This document shows positions 1 to 50,413 of a DNA stretch of 64,000 nucleotides, piece after piece. The stretch's first letter is position 1. The number at the start of each line of letters is the position of its first letter. The position numbers and the translations under genes are program-made. The notes under the pieces were generated by a model. The model did no database searches and had not been told where the DNA came from. It was given only the letters and a program-made list of their open reading frames with translations. The DNA is from Amorphochlora amoebiformis (taxonomy: Eukaryota; Cercozoa; Chlorarachniophyceae): positions 1 to 64,000 of the forward strand of contig BAAHQB010000007.1 in the NCBI GenBank assembly GCA_054601695.1. The letters are read 5' to 3'.

Positions 1-148
1 CGGACTGTGCAAGCGTGGTATGCATGTGTATATCTGTGCACGCCTGTTCGATTGGAAATCTAAACCAATACGTACTCATATGTCTACATTTAGTGCTCGT
101 ATGAAGTGTGCATTGTCTATGTGTACATGTATATGTCTGTATATATAT

Positions 149-195
<47 letters not shown>

Positions 196-546
196 CACAT
201 ATATACATTTATATATGTACAATATACGTATGTAAATATGTGTGTACAACACATATTTCTTTATCTAGTGTCTATATGCATACGCACATTGTAACCCAAA
301 ACATATTTCCCAAATGAATACCTTATGCAAACTCCCACCTAATCAACGCATAATACACTCCAACTTCGTCAAACTTCAAACAAACCATTTCGCTTGAAAT
401 TCTAGGTGGGGTAAGGGTTCCATGAGTCTAAAATATCGTCGCGGGTTCCTGTTAGGAGATCAAACCGGGGTGGGGAAAGTTTTGATTCCAATCTTAACAA
501 TACTGCTGTTCTCGTGTTTATACTGAGCGACACAATCTCTCTCCTA

Positions 547-638
<92 letters not shown>

Positions 639-731
639 ACATATACGAATAGATAATAATAACTAGGACGTCAGCTAGAGGAGTTCGGTATTTAAAAATA
701 TATATATACATATATACACATATATATATAC

Positions 732-768
<37 letters not shown>

Positions 769-779
769 GACATATATAC

Positions 780-812
<33 letters not shown>

Positions 813-837
813 ATATAGATATACAATATATACATAC

Positions 838-879
<42 letters not shown>

Positions 880-885
880 TATAAT

Positions 886-922
<37 letters not shown>

Positions 923-929
923 TATCCAC

Positions 930-960
<31 letters not shown>

Positions 961-2105
961 AAGATGTTATAAATATGTATAAATTATATACCTATGCATT
1001 TACATATAATAGTATGTTATATACATATTGAGCGTCATGAAAACACGTAAATCATATTTAATTTACACTTACGCATATACATGTTAATACACATGCGAAA
1101 CCTGAACCATAGGCGAGCTATCTGGTTTTCCACTAGTGCCGATCTCTACAATGATGCCAAGCGAGACCTCGACGCCATCATGCCAAAAGGTGAGGGGGAG
1201 CGTGACCATCCATGATTTGTGATGCTTGACCCAGATCCATGACCCATGATCCATGATCCATGACATGGCTGATCCATGATCCATGATGCATGATCCATGA
1301 TCCATGATGCATGATCCATGATCCATTATCCATGATCCATGATCCATGATCCATTATCCTCTACCTTTCCAACCATCACTCATTCCACACCTTTTACAGC
1401 TAATCCAAGTCACAAATTATCACTAGGCCTGGAGATCCCTCTGTTCAATATCAAGCACACCAATAAACGCGGAAGCGTCAAGGTACTTGGCTTCTACTTA
1501 CATTTCTAGAAGTGCTAAGAATCGATCATATGCATATGTATGCATGCACATTACGAATATATATTGTACATTGCGAATATGTATTATACCGTAAGGAGAA
1601 CCTTTTTTTACCACCCGCCAACGCATAATTGTGCATTTCAAGAACTAACAGCTTGCACTCGTTTGGCTACGTGCCTGTACCATAAAACTCCGTACCTGCC
1701 GTACCTGTGCCATAAAACACCATACCTGTGACAAAAAACACCGTACCTGTGCCACAAAACACAATACCTGTCCCCCAAAACACCGTACCTGTGCAACAAA
1801 ACAGCCTACCTTAGCCACAAACAAACCACGAACAGTCCTGTGAAAAGTTGCACGCTTCCCTCCCTCGTGTGAAATCTCTTTGACTCAAATCTCTAAACAA
1901 GTCATTCATTTGCAAATATAATTTCATGTTTAGAATGCTTCGAGCGGGACGGTTGTGTTTGATGAGTGCCACAAGTTGAAAAACATGCTTTCCAACTCCA
2001 ACTCCTTGTTGCCAAAGGTAACCTACAAAAGATAACCAGAACATGACCAAAACTTTAATGATTTTCGCTCACCCTTTATGTACATGAATTCATGTCAATA
2101 TAATA

Positions 2106-2154
<49 letters not shown>

Positions 2155-2256
2155 ATACATGTATATATATATGCATATACATTTATTCTTCAGAACAAAA
2201 ACAAAAAGACCTCAGAGCACGATATCGCTTGGTATTCGAAATACACACACACGCAA

Positions 2257-2310
<54 letters not shown>

Positions 2311-2351
2311 GTATAAATATATTTGTATATACTATATATATATATACATAT

Positions 2352-2394
<43 letters not shown>

Positions 2395-2465
2395 GTGCAC
2401 GTGTGTTCGTTTAATCACACGCGTGCATAAATATACATAATACCAATTAAGATATACCAATAAAC

Positions 2466-2518
<53 letters not shown>

Positions 2519-2786
2519 ATATATTTATGCATATATGACATATTTATAAATGTAATCTTGAAAAAAAAATTCATGTAAATAATAATGCATGTTTTTTCCA
2601 GGCAGGAAAAAATGTTTGGAGACGAAGAGTATATAAAAAACATTGTCCACGGAAATGGTATAGCTAGGCTTCAGCCAACTTTAACAAAGACCTGGCCTTA
2701 CCTTGCCATTCAAATGCCAATACACGATAATATATAATATGTATGCCATCAAAATAAAATAACGTGTACATACAAACAGATGTATA

Positions 2787-2860
<74 letters not shown>

Positions 2861-3650
2861 TATGTACACATATATAGATATGTTTTAACATCGAGTATTT
2901 ATACTCATATATATACAATACATATATGTATATATAATATATATATACATATATTTATAGATATATATATATATATATATAATATGTAAATATTTAGGAG
3001 TATATATGTAAGTATATACATAGATACAGTTCCCTCACATCTAAGGAGTTGTGTTGGGTGTAAAAATATAAATCCATATTTGTCTGAACCTTTCGCAACC
3101 TAGGCACAGCGACTGGAAAAGCGGCTTACTTTCTCCAGCACTGTATTCCCAACGCCTGCGTACTCTACGCTTCAGCCACGTCGCTTTTCTCCGTCAGGTG
3201 TCTTACCGAAACCGTGCGCTCCACCTCAACTCTCGCACTCCCTTCAACATCCCATATATAGACCCCTAAAACCACGTCATGTATGTCAAACTGTAAAAAC
3301 CAAAAGGTTTCGAAGTGTAGCTACTGTGAAGTATCTTGAACTTCAGTTGTAATCCTAACATTTCACTATTTTTTGCTTGGGGTTTGTGGTGGGATTGGGG
3401 TCTGCGGATTGGGGTTGTGGTGGGTTGTCAGAAACATCGCTCCAATGATCAGGTACTTAGGCCACCGCCACTGAAAACTTTTTATCCAATATGTGTTCAA
3501 ATATGATTTGTATATGTGTACATATATACATATATGTATGTATATATATATATATATATATGTGAATATATGTACATAATCAGAGTAATATATACGCAAT
3601 GCTTAGATATATACATATATTATATTTCTATGTATGCGTTCATCTTTTAA

Positions 3651-3719
<69 letters not shown>

Positions 3720-3721
3720 TA

Positions 3722-3780
<59 letters not shown>

Positions 3781-4056
3781 GTGTATATTATTATCATTTA
3801 TATATATAGATTTATAATATGCATTTTATGTATAATCAGGCATTTCTTTTGCTACACATATGTCTATGTAGATTTATCATATATATTTTATGTATAATCA
3901 GGCATTTCTTCTGCTCGAAAATCCCAATGAAGGTACATTAATTTCAACACGTGTGTGTGTGTATATGTATATGTATGTGTGTATATATATATATTATAGA
4001 TATTTACCTACATGCATGTATATATATATATATATATATTTACATATATATATACG

Positions 4057-4099
<43 letters not shown>

Positions 4100-4134
4100 G
4101 TTTATATATATATATATAGTAATAAATAATTTCT

Positions 4135-4170
<36 letters not shown>

Positions 4171-4172
4171 GT

Positions 4173-4212
<40 letters not shown>

Positions 4213-4305
4213 GCAATAAATAATGTTTATACACACACACACAAACACATATATGTATATATATGTATATATATATAATATTTATATATATATATATTTA
4301 TATTT

Positions 4306-4391
<86 letters not shown>

Positions 4392-4584
4392 CATATATAT
4401 ATACATTTGCATAAACATATACAAACATACACATATATACATATACATAAATATACATATTTATATATATATATATATGACACATGCATCTATATTAAAT
4501 ATAATATTTTTTAATATTCTAAATACAATAAATGGTTAGGTATACATGAATATATTCATCCTTAAATATATACTTAATGTATAG

Positions 4585-4645
<61 letters not shown>

Positions 4646-4650
4646 ATATA

Positions 4651-4734
<84 letters not shown>

Positions 4735-4951
4735 TAGGAAGGATAGCCTAAATCTTTCATTTATTTAATTTTTAGAGGAACAGTATACTTATAAATGTAT
4801 AAATATGTTTTAAGAATGTATCTATGTGAACATATTTGGATATGTTTTCAAACGTACGCCATATTACCTGGCACATGTAATTATGTCCATATGTATATGT
4901 ATACATATATATATTTGTATGTATATATATATATATATATGTGTATATATG

Positions 4952-4984
<33 letters not shown>

Positions 4985-5318
4985 GTTATATGTTTACATA
5001 CATTTATGTATATATACATGTATATAAAAATTTATTCAGATATATATAGATATGTATGGATACATATCTTTATATACACACATATACTTATATATATACA
5101 TATAACTATGCGAAATATGTGAATATGAGCGTGTCCTTTAGGGGCGCATGAAAAACAGCAATGCAGCCAAACTCACATCCCGAATCAAGTCAAACATCAA
5201 GTTCAAGGTCGAAATATATATGCATATGTATATAAAAGAATTTATATATTGTATATACTTACATATATATATATTAACCGAGATATACATGTAAATACAT
5301 ACATACATATACATATAA

Positions 5319-5392
<74 letters not shown>

Positions 5393-5565
5393 TTTGAAGC
5401 ATATATGTACCTATATGTATATTTATAGATGCATTTTATGTCATCATATTTGTGCATATAATATACAAATATACATATCCAACATACATGTTTTCACAAC
5501 CCATAGGCGGAAGAAATCTCTGTCTCATATATATACATATGTATATATATATATATACACATATT
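1..5565 (+). pseudogene. Truncated, rearranged duplicate of the strawberry notch gene
   Basis: Two blocks match the intact gene downstream. Bases 1 to about 3540 match 20272 to about 24110 (exons 8-19), and about 3560-5565 match parts of 38955-41980 (exons 47-48). Exon remnants lie at 1-14, 406-479, 667-687, 1113-1189, 1427-1482, 1934-2017, 2194-2231, 2602-2657, 3104-3197, 3432-3452, 3902-3932 and 5142-5207. Lesions seen against the intact copy: the donor after remnant exon 9 reads TT instead of GT at 480; remnant exon 10 is 21 nt instead of 52, removing most of the segment after the Walker A loop; exons 13 and 14 are gone at about 1590-1612; exon 47 is 31 nt instead of 33. Exons 20-46 are missing. 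The copy begins before the window, so its 5' part is unseen. No functional product is expected. Confidence 0.88.
1220..1358. repeat. ATCCATG heptamer array (pseudogene intron)
   Basis: Tandem repeats of the heptamer ATCCATG with a few ATGCATG variants sit in the intron after remnant exon 11. The matching intron of the intact gene has the same heptamer at about 21367-21500 with a different copy number and fewer variants. Confidence 0.9.
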
Positions 5566-5625
5566 GTAATGTATCAAATGGGTATAATAGGCTTACCTTT
5601 TATGTGTGTAATTTGCCTTGTGGAG

Positions 5626-6215
5626 ATGAGATATGTATACGTGTATATACGTGTGTGTGGAGATGAGATGTGTATACGTGTATATACGTGTATGTGGAGA
5701 TGAGATATGTATACGTGTATATACGTGTGTGGAGATGAGATGTGTATACGTGTATATACGTGTATGTGGAGATGAGATATGTATACGTGTATATACGTGT
5801 GTGTGGAGATGAGATGTGTATACGTGTATGTACGTGTATGTGGAGATGAGATGTGTATGCGTGTATGTACGTGTGTGTGGAGATGAGATGTGTATACGTG
5901 TATATACGTGTATGTGGAGATGAGATATGTATACGTGTATATACGTGTGTGTGGAGATGAATGAGATGTGTATACGTGTATATACGTGTATGTGGAGATG
6001 AGATATGTATACGTGTATATACGTGTATGTGGAGATGAATGAGATGTGTATACGTGTATATACGTATGTGGAGATGAATGAGATGTGTTTACGTGTATAT
6101 ACGTGTATGGGGAGATGAATGGGATACGTATGCGTGTATGTGTTAATGAATGGGATGTGTATACGTGTATGTGGAGATGCATGAGATGTGTATACGTGTA
6201 TGTGGAGATGTATAC
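5626..6215. repeat. Minisatellite with GTATACGTGTATATACGTG core
   Basis: About 15 degenerate tandem units of roughly 35-40 bp, each joining a GGAGATGAGAT segment to a TATACGTGTA-rich segment. Units drift towards the right end, where insertions such as GAATGAGATG appear. The long minus-strand open frame here is a product of the repeat period and is not a gene. Confidence 0.9.
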
Positions 6216-6239
6216 GTGTATGGGTGTATGTTAAGGGTG

Positions 6240-7160
6240 AATGTTTAGGTGTACGTGTAGTGTGTATGGTTAGGGTGCATGTATTTTTATAAGTATAAGA
6301 TGCACAGTTTAGAGTATATGTTTACAGTGTATTCGATGTGGACATATGTAGAGACTATGGAGTGGGTGATTGTAGTTATTCATATATATACCTGTATTCA
6401 TATATGTTGTATGTTTGCGAAGGCTGTATGGAGTAGGTCACGGTGTTGATATATGTTGCATGTTTGGTAAGGGTGTATGAGTACGTCTAGGTATGGGCAT
6501 GGAGTAGGTCACGGTATTGATATATGTATGTTGCATGTTTTTGGGTAAGGCTGTATGAGTACGTCTAGGTATGGACATGGAGTAGGTCTAGGTGTTGATA
6601 TATGTATGTTGCATGTTTACTGTTGTTGTATGAGTAGGTGTAGGTATTGATGTATGTCGTATGTTTGGTTTTGGTGTATGGAGTAGGTACCTACACCTAC
6701 TCCATACGACAAAAGCAAACAGACAACAGATATGAACAGCTAGATTGATGTATGTTGTATGATAACGGTGTATATCTATTGTATGTTTTGTTTGGTTTTG
6801 GTGTATGGTTTAGTAGCTCTAGGTGTTGATATGTGTCGTATGTTTTGTTTGGTTTTGGTGTATGGACTGGGTCTAGGTGTTGATATCTGTTGTATGTTTT
6901 GTTTGGGAAGGCTGTATGGACCGGGTCTAGGTGTGTTGATGTCTGTTGTAGGTTTTGTTTGGTTTGGTGTATGGACTGGGTCTAGGTGTGTTGATATCTG
7001 TTGTATGTTTTGTTCGGTAAGGCTGTATGGACTGGGTCTAGGTGTTGATATGTGTGGTATGTTTTGTTTGGTAGTGGGTCTAAGTGCTGATGCCTGTTGT
7101 ATGTTTCGTTTGGTAAGGCTGTATGGACTGGGTCTTGGTGTTCCTAAGGATGAAAAAAAG
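6240..7160. repeat. Degenerate GT-rich minisatellite region
   Basis: Units of about 65-80 bp recur, built from a TGTATGTTTTGTTTGG segment, a GTGTATGGACTGGGTCTAGGTG segment and a TTGATATCTGTTG segment. The left part (6360-6660) has a related form with GGAGTAGGTC. Open frames here on both strands follow the repeat period and have no recognisable domain. Confidence 0.85.
6676..6707. other. Perfect 13-bp inverted repeat with 6-base loop
   Basis: Left arm 6676-6688 (GTATGGAGTAGGT) and right arm 6695-6707 (ACCTACTCCATAC) are exact reverse complements around the loop ACCTAC. The sequence right of it resembles the reverse complement of the surrounding minisatellite unit, so the hairpin marks a point where the array switches orientation. 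Confidence 0.9.
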
Positions 7161-7164
7161 GCTC

Positions 7165-8620
<1,456 letters not shown>

Positions 8621-9565
8621 ACTTCCCTATACTTGTGTGTTCGTATGTGTGTGTTTTGTGTGTCTGTGTGCGAGTGTGAATGCATGCATGTTGTACTATT
8701 AGCCTTGTAAATGGGAGATTGGTGCATACATAAGATCTTTTATGTGAAACTTGTTGCGTAAAAATGTATTTTTGAGCGTTTGTTTGAACATTAGGGTACT
8801 TTCTCAAGGCCAGCGAGGACAAGTAAGAAAAGGAAACTCTGCTTTGAGGGTACTAAGTTAGGCTACCCTCCACTACCGTCTGGAGCGTGATAATAATCTA
8901 GATACTGCACATGCGTCGAGTGCGTAGAGTTTGTTGAGGTTGAAGCTTAAGGTGGGTGTCAAAGTTTTCGTTCAAGAGATCATCTAGACCATAGAGTCTC
9001 CATAGTCTCGCTACGACATGTATGCTGTTTTTGTTCAAGAGATCATAGTCTCATTCTCCCGTAGACATACACTCATGTACGTATTACACGTATTACCTAG
9101 ATTACTAGTATTAGGCTATTAGCCCATTCTAGCCCGAGTTCAGAGCGTCTAGCTAGAGGCTCTACTAGTCTAGAGCATGTCTAGAGTGTAAAGAGCGACT
9201 TGGTAGAGTGAAAGAGTCACCCAGCCCGCGCTTTTCCAATCAGTTGGATGATGATGCATGCATGATGCGATCTAGGCGATGATCATACGGTCCGAGACTC
9301 CGAGTCCAAGGGGAACCTAGATACTGAGGTAACAGTGAGGTTGTGTATTGAAGTTCGGATAGTCTACCTAACACTATTTATTTTGATCTAGTTTTTTTTT
9401 TATATATTGGGGAAGGGATTAATTTCTCATGTTCAAATTCTCTTTTGTAATTATGTGTGTTCATTATATTATATTTAATTGTATGTTCATGTATTCATGT
9501 ATGAATATATGGATGTGTATCTAGATATATCTAGATATATATATATATATATGTGTGTGTGTATG

Positions 9566-9651
<86 letters not shown>

Positions 9652-9689
9652 TTATATATATGTGTACATATAATATATCTAGATACGTG

Positions 9690-9734
<45 letters not shown>

Positions 9735-10241
9735 TTTATGTATACGCATGTATGTATTGTTTATAGCACATGTGTAAATAACACACACGTAAAAATAATT
9801 ATATGTTTTATATACTTTTATGGGGAATATTAGATTGTTGAAATTTGAAATACGATACCTAGACAAGAAGATTTAAAAAAATGCCTGCACTGGAGGTACA
9901 ACAGTTCAATCTGCCCTTTGGTTCAATCAAGTCTACGCATTGATCGATGCCCTATTAAACAAGACCCCGTTTTGTGCCGAGATAAAATTCTAAATAAATA
10001 TTTCTCGCCCAGTGGCAAGTAGAGCCGATATTTGGAATTTTCGGCACAATGACACATACCCTTCATTGTTCTGAAGGTAGGCTGTCACTCGCATCGGGGG
10101 TTGGACCGAGATTGGAGGGTATGTGCGCTACAAATTCACCTAATAAATATTCTTTAAAATTACAATTTCACAAAAGACGTGACAGTTCTCGGTACCTCCA
10201 AACACGATACAGATCTCCAACAATTCACGCTCCAAACAACA
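8621..10241. other. Non-coding spacer upstream of the lipase gene
   Basis: Less repetitive DNA with no open frame resembling a protein. A CTAG-rich stretch lies at about 9060-9190, and 9540-9740 is TA microsatellite. The last 250 bases before 10242 probably hold the lipase promoter and 5' leader. I see no clear TATA box there. Confidence 0.6.
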
Positions 10242-12399
10242 ATGAGGCGCGTTCCCCCATCGATCGCTCCCGCGTTGAAAGCCGTCTTTGCTTTGCTTAT
10301 TGTCTCCTACCTATTCGTCTATCCTCCGATTAATCAATCTCCTGGAAGAGTCTCCGTCGCACCTGCAAGGAATCCCCCTGCTGGCAATATACAAAGCCCC
10401 ACTACACCCGGTAGCCTTGCGAATTCCGCTGAGTTGAAAAAGGTCAAGGATGCTCGTGGAAGGAATTATGCATTAAATTTTAAACCACGTTATTTGATCG
10501 AAAGTGTCCAGCTGTGCAAAATGATAAACGACTTCTCGAAAGAAGAATCATCACCTGGTTTTGAAGAATTCTCAGACGGAGTCATATGCAGCCAATTCGA
10601 AAAGCATCCCAACCAAGACGGTACAATCGAACCTGGAACGGATTATTGGACACGCGTTGACGAGGATGGATCGATCATTAACCTTTGTTCTTATCACTAC
10701 GGTAAATTGGGGCGCGAGGACAGAGTCGGATTTCTCAAAAGCGTCGCTCCAATGCCCATTACACCCCACGAGAAAGGGTTTAAAGTGCTACATCTCGAGA
10801 CTCCGAAGGATTACGTCTTTCTGCAATATGGATTATACAAGAAAGAAAATGTTTTATACGTCGCCTTCAGAGGCAGCAAAACGCTCACTGACTGGCTCAT
10901 CAACTTTTCTCCCGGTCTGCGCGACATGGGCGAATCTAAAGTCATGGTACACAGTGGCATGTACACCGCATTGCATCCTCCCGGAGATCGGAGCATCCCT
11001 TCAATGATCAATGACAAGATTGTGAAAGAAATTAAAGCCGACGATTCGATTAACACCCTGGTATTTTGTGGACACTCTCTTGGCGGAGCATATGCTCAGA
11101 TTACTCTAGCCGATTTTCTTGGTTCGGACGAATTTAAAGATATCCGTAATCGATTATGTAAGAACCAGAACCTTTGCGAATACCACATCTACAGTAACAC
11201 CTTTGGATCTCCTCAAGTCTTCATCCCTCCGGAACCCCAAGACACTCCGGCTTGGTGGAGCTGTTTTCACCTCAACAATGATAACTATGTCTTCGACGAC
11301 GACCTGGTTCCACGGCTTGCTACCCGCACGTGGTTTCAGCACGTCATGCCCAACTTTGTTGACCTGATGTTGAGCGGTTTCTTTCACGTAATCGTCGACA
11401 AAGCAGCCAAGAATAACCTTGGGGTGCACGTAGCGGAGTTACTCCAGATTGTGGGACGAACAGCCGAAAACCATGCTCCCTATTATTTCCAGTTCGAGCC
11501 TGTTGGGGACATCGTATTCTTACATCCAAAGACGGAAGAGAAAAAAATAACCCTTTACTATGGGTCGGACAAGATCGAAAAAGGAGGTACATGTATACCC
11601 ACATCTCGTTGAGTAACCTGTTTCTGATGAGTTGAATTGTGATGATATGATTTGATAGGGGCGAAAGAGGTCCTTCGATGGTACCCATCGAGCATAAAGA
11701 ACGTCGTAGGGAATCATGCGATTAACAATTACGTTGATTCAGTCAATCGTTTTGTGGAATGGGCAGGAAAACCAATGCATGTGAAAGATGAAGAGTTGCG
11801 ATATGAAAAGGATGATTCGATCATCAACCTATCCGAAGAATCGTTTGATGAAAATATGGTGTACCAGAAGAAAATTGCAATCCGGAAGGGATCTCCAAAG
11901 TGTTATTTTTTTAAGATGGAATTTGATGGCAAGATTGAGATCAAAGTGGAACGAGGTTGGTTATTCTTCTTCTCATTTCCTTAGTTTTGTTTTGTTTCGT
12001 TCTCCACATTACAGTTTTCATGAGGTTGTTCTTTTACGTGTACTGAGAATATGATTACGTACAGCGGGGCTCAACCTTTACAGCTATGCTCAAGGTAATC
12101 AAGTAAATCCTCTCAACATTGAAACATGTGCTTAGCAGCAAAATTTATTGTGTTTAGGAGTTCTCGCGCACCATTTCAAAAGAGGCGGAAAAGTATTGAA
12201 GACTGAACGAGTCGAATTCAAATCGTGGAGAAATTTCAAGCACGTGATGGATGTCACAAAAGATGACATCTTGATCTTCAGAATGAAATGTGAAGGTTAT
12301 CGTACGCCTTTTCTGTCAACACGAAGCAAAATCAAGATTAGAAGGTTGGTCGGATCAACTCGCTGGCCTTTTGAGCGTGCTTTTTTTGGCAAAGCATAA
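10242..12399 (+). CDS. Class 3 (fungal-type) lipase, secreted or membrane-anchored
   Basis: Predicted triacylglycerol lipase-like alpha/beta hydrolase of the Lipase_3 family. Exons: 10242-11586, 11659-11955, 12065-12094, 12158-12399. All junctions are GT-AG, each in phase 1, and the total of 1914 nt gives 637 residues. The start ATG gives MRRVPP and then a hydrophobic stretch at about residues 10-28, a signal peptide or anchor. Residues near 205-220 (AFRGSKTLTDWL) match the family oxyanion segment. GHSLGG at 277-282 contains nucleophile Ser279, and DDDLVP at 352-357 gives the likely acid Asp354. His382 (FFH) is a candidate catalytic histidine. The final 190 or so residues after the hydrolase fold are Lys/Arg-rich and not recognised. 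An upstream in-frame GTG at 10179 is not a credible eukaryotic start. Substrate is not shown by the sequence. Confidence 0.88.
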
Positions 12400-12616
12400 A
12401 AGCTAGAAAAGCTGCATCACGAAAGATCAGAACTGGAGTCGGAGGCTGCAGGTGTCTAGAGTGTTAGGATGGAAAGTACATGTGAAAAAGCTGATAAAAA
12501 GCTGAAATCAAAAGTAGTTTCAAGCTGCGTCACAAGTTTGAGAAGCATCTAGAGTATGCAGGTATAGAATTCTTTAGATACAAACATATGAACATGCCTG
12601 CATAAATTGGTATCGA

Positions 12617-12622
12617 AATAAA
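12617..12622 (+). terminator. Candidate polyadenylation signal of the lipase gene
   Basis: AATAAA lies about 218 bases after the lipase stop codon, just before a TA-rich block. This single hexamer is suggestive only. Confidence 0.35.
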
Positions 12623-12679
12623 TTACGTTGAGAACCGATTTTTTTCTAAATGGATTTATCAACTACAATGCGAAAGTAT

Positions 12680-14515
<1,836 letters not shown>

Positions 14516-15224
14516 TATGTATATATATACATATGTGCTTGCGATGTATAACGATGTAAGTTAAGTAACAGAGCACAAGGCACTACTCATTACTTCCAAG
14601 ACCAAGTTTGGAAATATCGACCTCCCAATGAAGGCAGTGCCGACTGATGACCGAAGGCTGTCGAATGGGACTGGGCATCGATCCATGAAACTGACAAGAC
14701 CTGAAAGCGTGTAAAACTCCCATGGGAACGGACCAAGTATTAAGGCACACGTCGGGCATAAGTCATAGTTGCTTAATAGTCTTAGGATAGATTAGGCTAG
14801 ATAAAAATTCGGCATAGGATACCGCAGCTGGACGTGAGTACACGTACAACCGCTGATAGATTCATGCAAAGAGGACGACATGTAAGCCGCAATATTCATG
14901 TCGACATGACAAGATTTCAAGGTGATCAACGGTGAACCTCTGTCAAATACGCTGCAAAGACTACGACTTAGTTATTCTACTGATTGTTATTTCTACGATA
15001 TATACATACATATCATAGTATATATATACATATATGTATATATATATAATATTATATATATATATATATATACTTAGTGGTACTCCGAATGCATGTCCTC
15101 GGCTCCATATGTACAATATGCACATGAACGATGAATATATAAGTTAATATCACACACACACACACACTCACACACACACACACATACATATGTGTATATA
15201 TGTGTAAATATATGTATATATATG

Positions 15225-15255
<31 letters not shown>

Positions 15256-15387
15256 GAGATACGATATATATGGATGTAATTTTTACATGTATTTTTTACA
15301 ATTTTCAAATAATTGTACATCATGGTAAATGGTGTATTGGCTTTCTGATCTGAACGCTTATTATTTCGTCTAGCTGCCCTGCTTATC
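14516..15387. other. Unique spacer without recognisable gene
   Basis: 14530-15000 is mixed-composition DNA with no frame open far enough, or with splice sites good enough, to support an exon. 15150-15185 is a CA-repeat. 15290-15387 leads into the strawberry notch upstream region. Confidence 0.5.
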
Positions 15388-15503
15388 ATGCTGTCCAGTT
15401 TTCCACCTAGGGGAGCAGCTGCTCGCATGTGTAAGACGGCATCCATCTTGGTCACTCGACGAGCTCTGCCTCTGCGATTTATGATTCTGTTTCCACTCCA
15501 TAA

Positions 15504-15701
15504 TCGGTCTCGGTGCCCGCACCATTATTGCCGACACCTACCGACGAGCCTGAGCCTGTGCCTTCTATTGCAAATTCTGAGTCAGAGTTATTACTCCATA
15601 CACCATCAGCGTCGCTGTCGTCACCGGTGTCGACCTCGTCAACTGGGGAGACGGAAATTGCACTTGCTTGCGGCCCCCAGGCACCATCGTTAAGATCAGG
15701 T
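15504..15701 (+). CDS. Possible extra 5' exon of the strawberry notch gene
   Basis: An open frame rich in Ser, Thr, Pro and Glu (for example PTPTDEPEPVPS) ends at AGATCAG followed by GTATCTG, in phase 1. Joining it to an acceptor at 15781/15782 gives Ala-Arg and then the Met at 15787 in frame, so the protein may start further upstream than 15787. A stop at 15501-15503 blocks a simple extension and no ATG lies in this frame. The exon would need its own acceptor, perhaps the AG at 15547-15548. Another ATG at 15388 opens a different frame. Confidence 0.35.
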
Positions 15702-15786
15702 ATCTGAAAGCTAATATATTACATATGTACATGTCTAATTTAAAATATCGCTTAAGTGGGAGATACTGCTTCGCGCCCAAGCAAGA

Positions 15787-50213
<34,427 letters not shown>

Positions 50214-50232
50214 GAGGCACGAAAGCTATGCA

Positions 50233-50413
50233 GGGGCGCAAGACCAATCCGAAAAGCTCATTTCCCGAGATTCAATCCAAGTTCCATTGCAGCTGCAACC
50301 GACAAAAAAAAGAAGGCCAACGTCAAGAGGCAGGCACTATAGTGAAGGCAGAGGTGCTAGTAGTAGGGACTAGAGAAGAAAGCTATGACATTGACGAATT
50401 CGAATTAGTGTGA
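50233..50413 (+). CDS. Possible alternative last exon, tandem duplicate of the tail
   Basis: A frame from after CTATGCAG (50232) runs to TGA at 50411-50413 and repeats features of exon 60: RKTN, a run of Lys, then IVKAEVLVVG, ending DEFELV. If GTAGGA at 50204 acted as a donor, skipping about 29 bases would keep the frame and extend the protein by about 60 residues with a second VKAE. Such an intron would be far shorter than the others here, so this may just be a degenerate duplication in the 3' region. Confidence 0.35.

Noticed and set aside
5574-6182. 202-codon His/Thr/Tyr-rich minus-strand frame
   Set aside because: Follows the minisatellite period; no start context, domain or splice signals.
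15388-15693. 101-codon Arg/His/Cys-rich frame from an ATG at 15388
   Set aside because: Its composition looks like an off-frame reading. The Ser/Pro/Glu frame over the same bases ends in a donor that fits the next exon's phase.
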